DNA of 6,815 nucleotides from JACVRX01 sp035697245. GTDB lineage: Bacteria > Actinomycetota > Actinomycetes > Jiangellales > Jiangellaceae. Below, piece after piece: positions 5,831 through 6,815 of the stretch. Positions within the stretch are counted from its first letter, which is position 1. The number at the start of each line of letters is the position of its first letter. Under the pieces are notes generated by a model. That model did no database searches. It saw only the letters and a program-made list of their open reading frames with translations, and had not been told where the DNA came from. The stretch spans positions 1-6,815 of the forward strand of contig DASSDH010000028.1 of assembly GCA_035697245.1 (NCBI GenBank), given 5' to 3'. The position numbers and the translations under genes were made by a program.

Positions 5831-6670
5831 TCACCGGTTGAGCCCGTCTGACGCCGGCTTGGTGCCTGCCGCCACCAGCACCTCGGCAGGGCGACGAATC
5901 CCGTCGAGGTTTCGAAGCTGGTTGGCGTCTCTGCCACCTCCGCCCAGGCCGCTGCCTGCACGGCCTCCGGGCTGTCACTGACGACGGCTCGATACGCGCC
6001 GAACGCCTCTCGCATCATCGTCAGGGCGTCCGCTGCGGACGGCATGCGCAACGGGACGTCCAGGGTGCGCTGCTCGACGCCCACGAAGCCAGCGGCCACC
6101 AACAAGCGCCAGAGGACCCCAGGAGCGCCGGGCGAGAAGATTCCGGGTTGCACCGGCGACGGCGGCGTCTTGCCCGCGTGCCGAAGCAGAACTTGCATCC
6201 GCTTCGCCATGAACGGATTCGCCGCCGCCCTGTTGAACACCCGGCGGCCACCTTCCCTCCCGACCGCAGCGCCCGCGCCACCGCCACAAGGGCCCTGGCA
6301 GGGTCGACGAACAGCATCAGGCCGAGCCGACAGATGACCGCATCAAAGCTCTTCGCCGCCACGTCAAGGTCCTCGGCTGCACCAGCCAGCGTCGTGACAT
6401 TGGCCAGGCCAGCCACACGGGCGTTCTCCCGCACGTGATGCAACATCGTGTCCGAGATGTCGCTCGCGACCACAGACCCCTGTGCTCCAACCCGCCGGGC
6501 AGCATCCAACGTTTGGCTCCGTGCCCCACTGGCCAGGTCGAGCACACGCGTTGCCGGCGTCAACGTCAGCCCATGGCCAGCATGGCGTCCGTCGCAGGGT
6601 CCATCCAGGCGGCGACCGTGGCCTCCCATCGCGCCCAGCCGGGAGCTGCCTCCTCCCACTGTTGACGGAT
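5831..6670 (-). pseudogene. SAM-dependent methyltransferase (class I), frameshifted and 5'-truncated by an IS
   Basis: Reading leftward, three reading frames join into one class I (UbiE/Methyltransf_11-like) methyltransferase of about 275-280 residues. Segment 1 (6670 to about 6572) begins IRQQWEEAAPGWARWE and ends in a stop after LAMG. Segment 2 (about 6570-6243) holds motif I VLDLASGARSQT, the acidic VVASDIS, a second AGAAEDL motif, and FDAVICRLGLMLFVDP. Segment 3 (6240 to about 5885) starts VFNRAAANPF and includes GIFSPGAPGVLWRLLVAAGF. Segment 4 continues AEVLVAAGTKPASDGLNR to a TGA at 5831-5833. Each junction is explained by one missing base in a short homopolymer (near 6570, 6242 and 5893). 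Motif I reads GAR where the family normally has a glycine, an extra sign of decay. The IS3 end at 6671 replaces the first codons and any promoter. It could have methylated a small molecule or lipid; the substrate is unknown. Sequencing error could explain the frameshifts, but not the IS disruption. Confidence 0.85.
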
Positions 6671-6815
6671 TGAACCGCCCCGGGTTTCATAGAGGCTCGC
6701 TGGTTTGGGTCCCCGCCTTCTCGGTGGGGTTGGTCTGACGGTAGTAGGCGGTCTCGAACGCGGCCGGGGTGGTGTAGCCGGTGGTGCCGGGTTCGATCTC
6801 GCCGTGGAGGCGTCG
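6671..6815 (-). mobile_element. IS3-family insertion sequence, one end only
   Basis: The element enters from beyond the right edge and ends at 6671. Its terminus reads TGAACCGCCCCGGG on the plus strand, a typical IS3-family terminal inverted repeat beginning with TG, and the transposase stop codon falls inside or beside it. The transposase runs leftward, so this is the element's right end. The flank is GTTGACGGAT; the expected 3-4 bp target duplication (probably GAT or GGAT) cannot be confirmed because the other end is outside the window. It interrupts the 5' end of the methyltransferase gene. Confidence 0.85.
6687..6815 (-). CDS. IS3-family transposase OrfB, C-terminal 42 residues (partial)
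   Basis: Only the C-terminus of the DDE transposase lies in the window; the gene continues past 6815. It reads RRLHGEIEPGTTGYTTPAAFE and then TAYYRQTNPTEKAGTQTSEPL before TGA at 6687-6689. The pattern RRLHxxIG...TPAxFExxYYRQT is the well-known end of IS3-family rve integrase domains, just after the catalytic glutamate. Slightly unusual is the EPGTTGY insertion where many members have a shorter loop. The catalytic DDE residues lie outside the window, so activity cannot be judged. The stop codon is 16 bp from the element's end, a normal arrangement in this family. Confidence 0.85.
   Translation of the reverse strand, partial: RRLHGEIEPGTTGYTTPAAFETAYYRQTNPTEKAGTQTSEPL

Overview
The window is GC-rich throughout and reads as an accessory stretch of an actinobacterial (Actinomycetota) chromosome. 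The pointers are the codon use, a threonine/glutamate-rich LPXTG protein, a NarL/DesK-type two-component pair, an integrase of the type common in actinobacterial integrative elements, and a terminator hairpin without a U-tract. The class is uncertain; Acidimicrobiia or Thermoleophilia would fit, but this is a judgement of style, not a database result.

Layout: (1) 26-463, a small sortase-anchored threonine-rich surface protein, followed by a near-perfect 13-bp hairpin at 494-524. (2) 529-about 2515, an apparently complete group II intron, probably class C (IIC). It starts 4 nt after that hairpin and carries a 386-aa reverse transcriptase/maturase without endonuclease in domain IV, with recognisable domains V and VI just after the ORF. 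(3) 2520-2898, a hairpin and direct repeats, then the first ~79 residues of a tyrosine-recombinase-type integrase that ends abruptly. About 300 bp without a recognisable gene follow. (4) 3114-5689, an intact host-type block: a leftward lipoprotein gene divergent from a rightward histidine kinase/response regulator pair with a 4-nt ATGA overlap. (5) 5831-6670, a leftward SAM-dependent methyltransferase pseudogene with three single-base frameshifts. (6) 6671-6815, the terminal repeat and transposase C-terminus of an IS3-family element that replaces the first codons of the methyltransferase and runs off the window.

Two conserved functional modules (the surface protein; the lipoprotein with the kinase/regulator pair) are therefore separated and flanked by mobile DNA: a group II intron, an integrase relic and an insertion sequence, with a decaying methyltransferase beside the IS. 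The kinase and regulator almost certainly form one signalling pathway; the divergent lipoprotein is the nearest candidate for a sensor accessory or target, but nothing in the sequence proves that. I see no CRISPR array, tRNA, rRNA or convincing new defence system. The most informative observations are the intron's position behind the terminator hairpin with non-consensus ends and a shortened domain V tip, and the pattern of homopolymer-contraction frameshifts in the methyltransferase.
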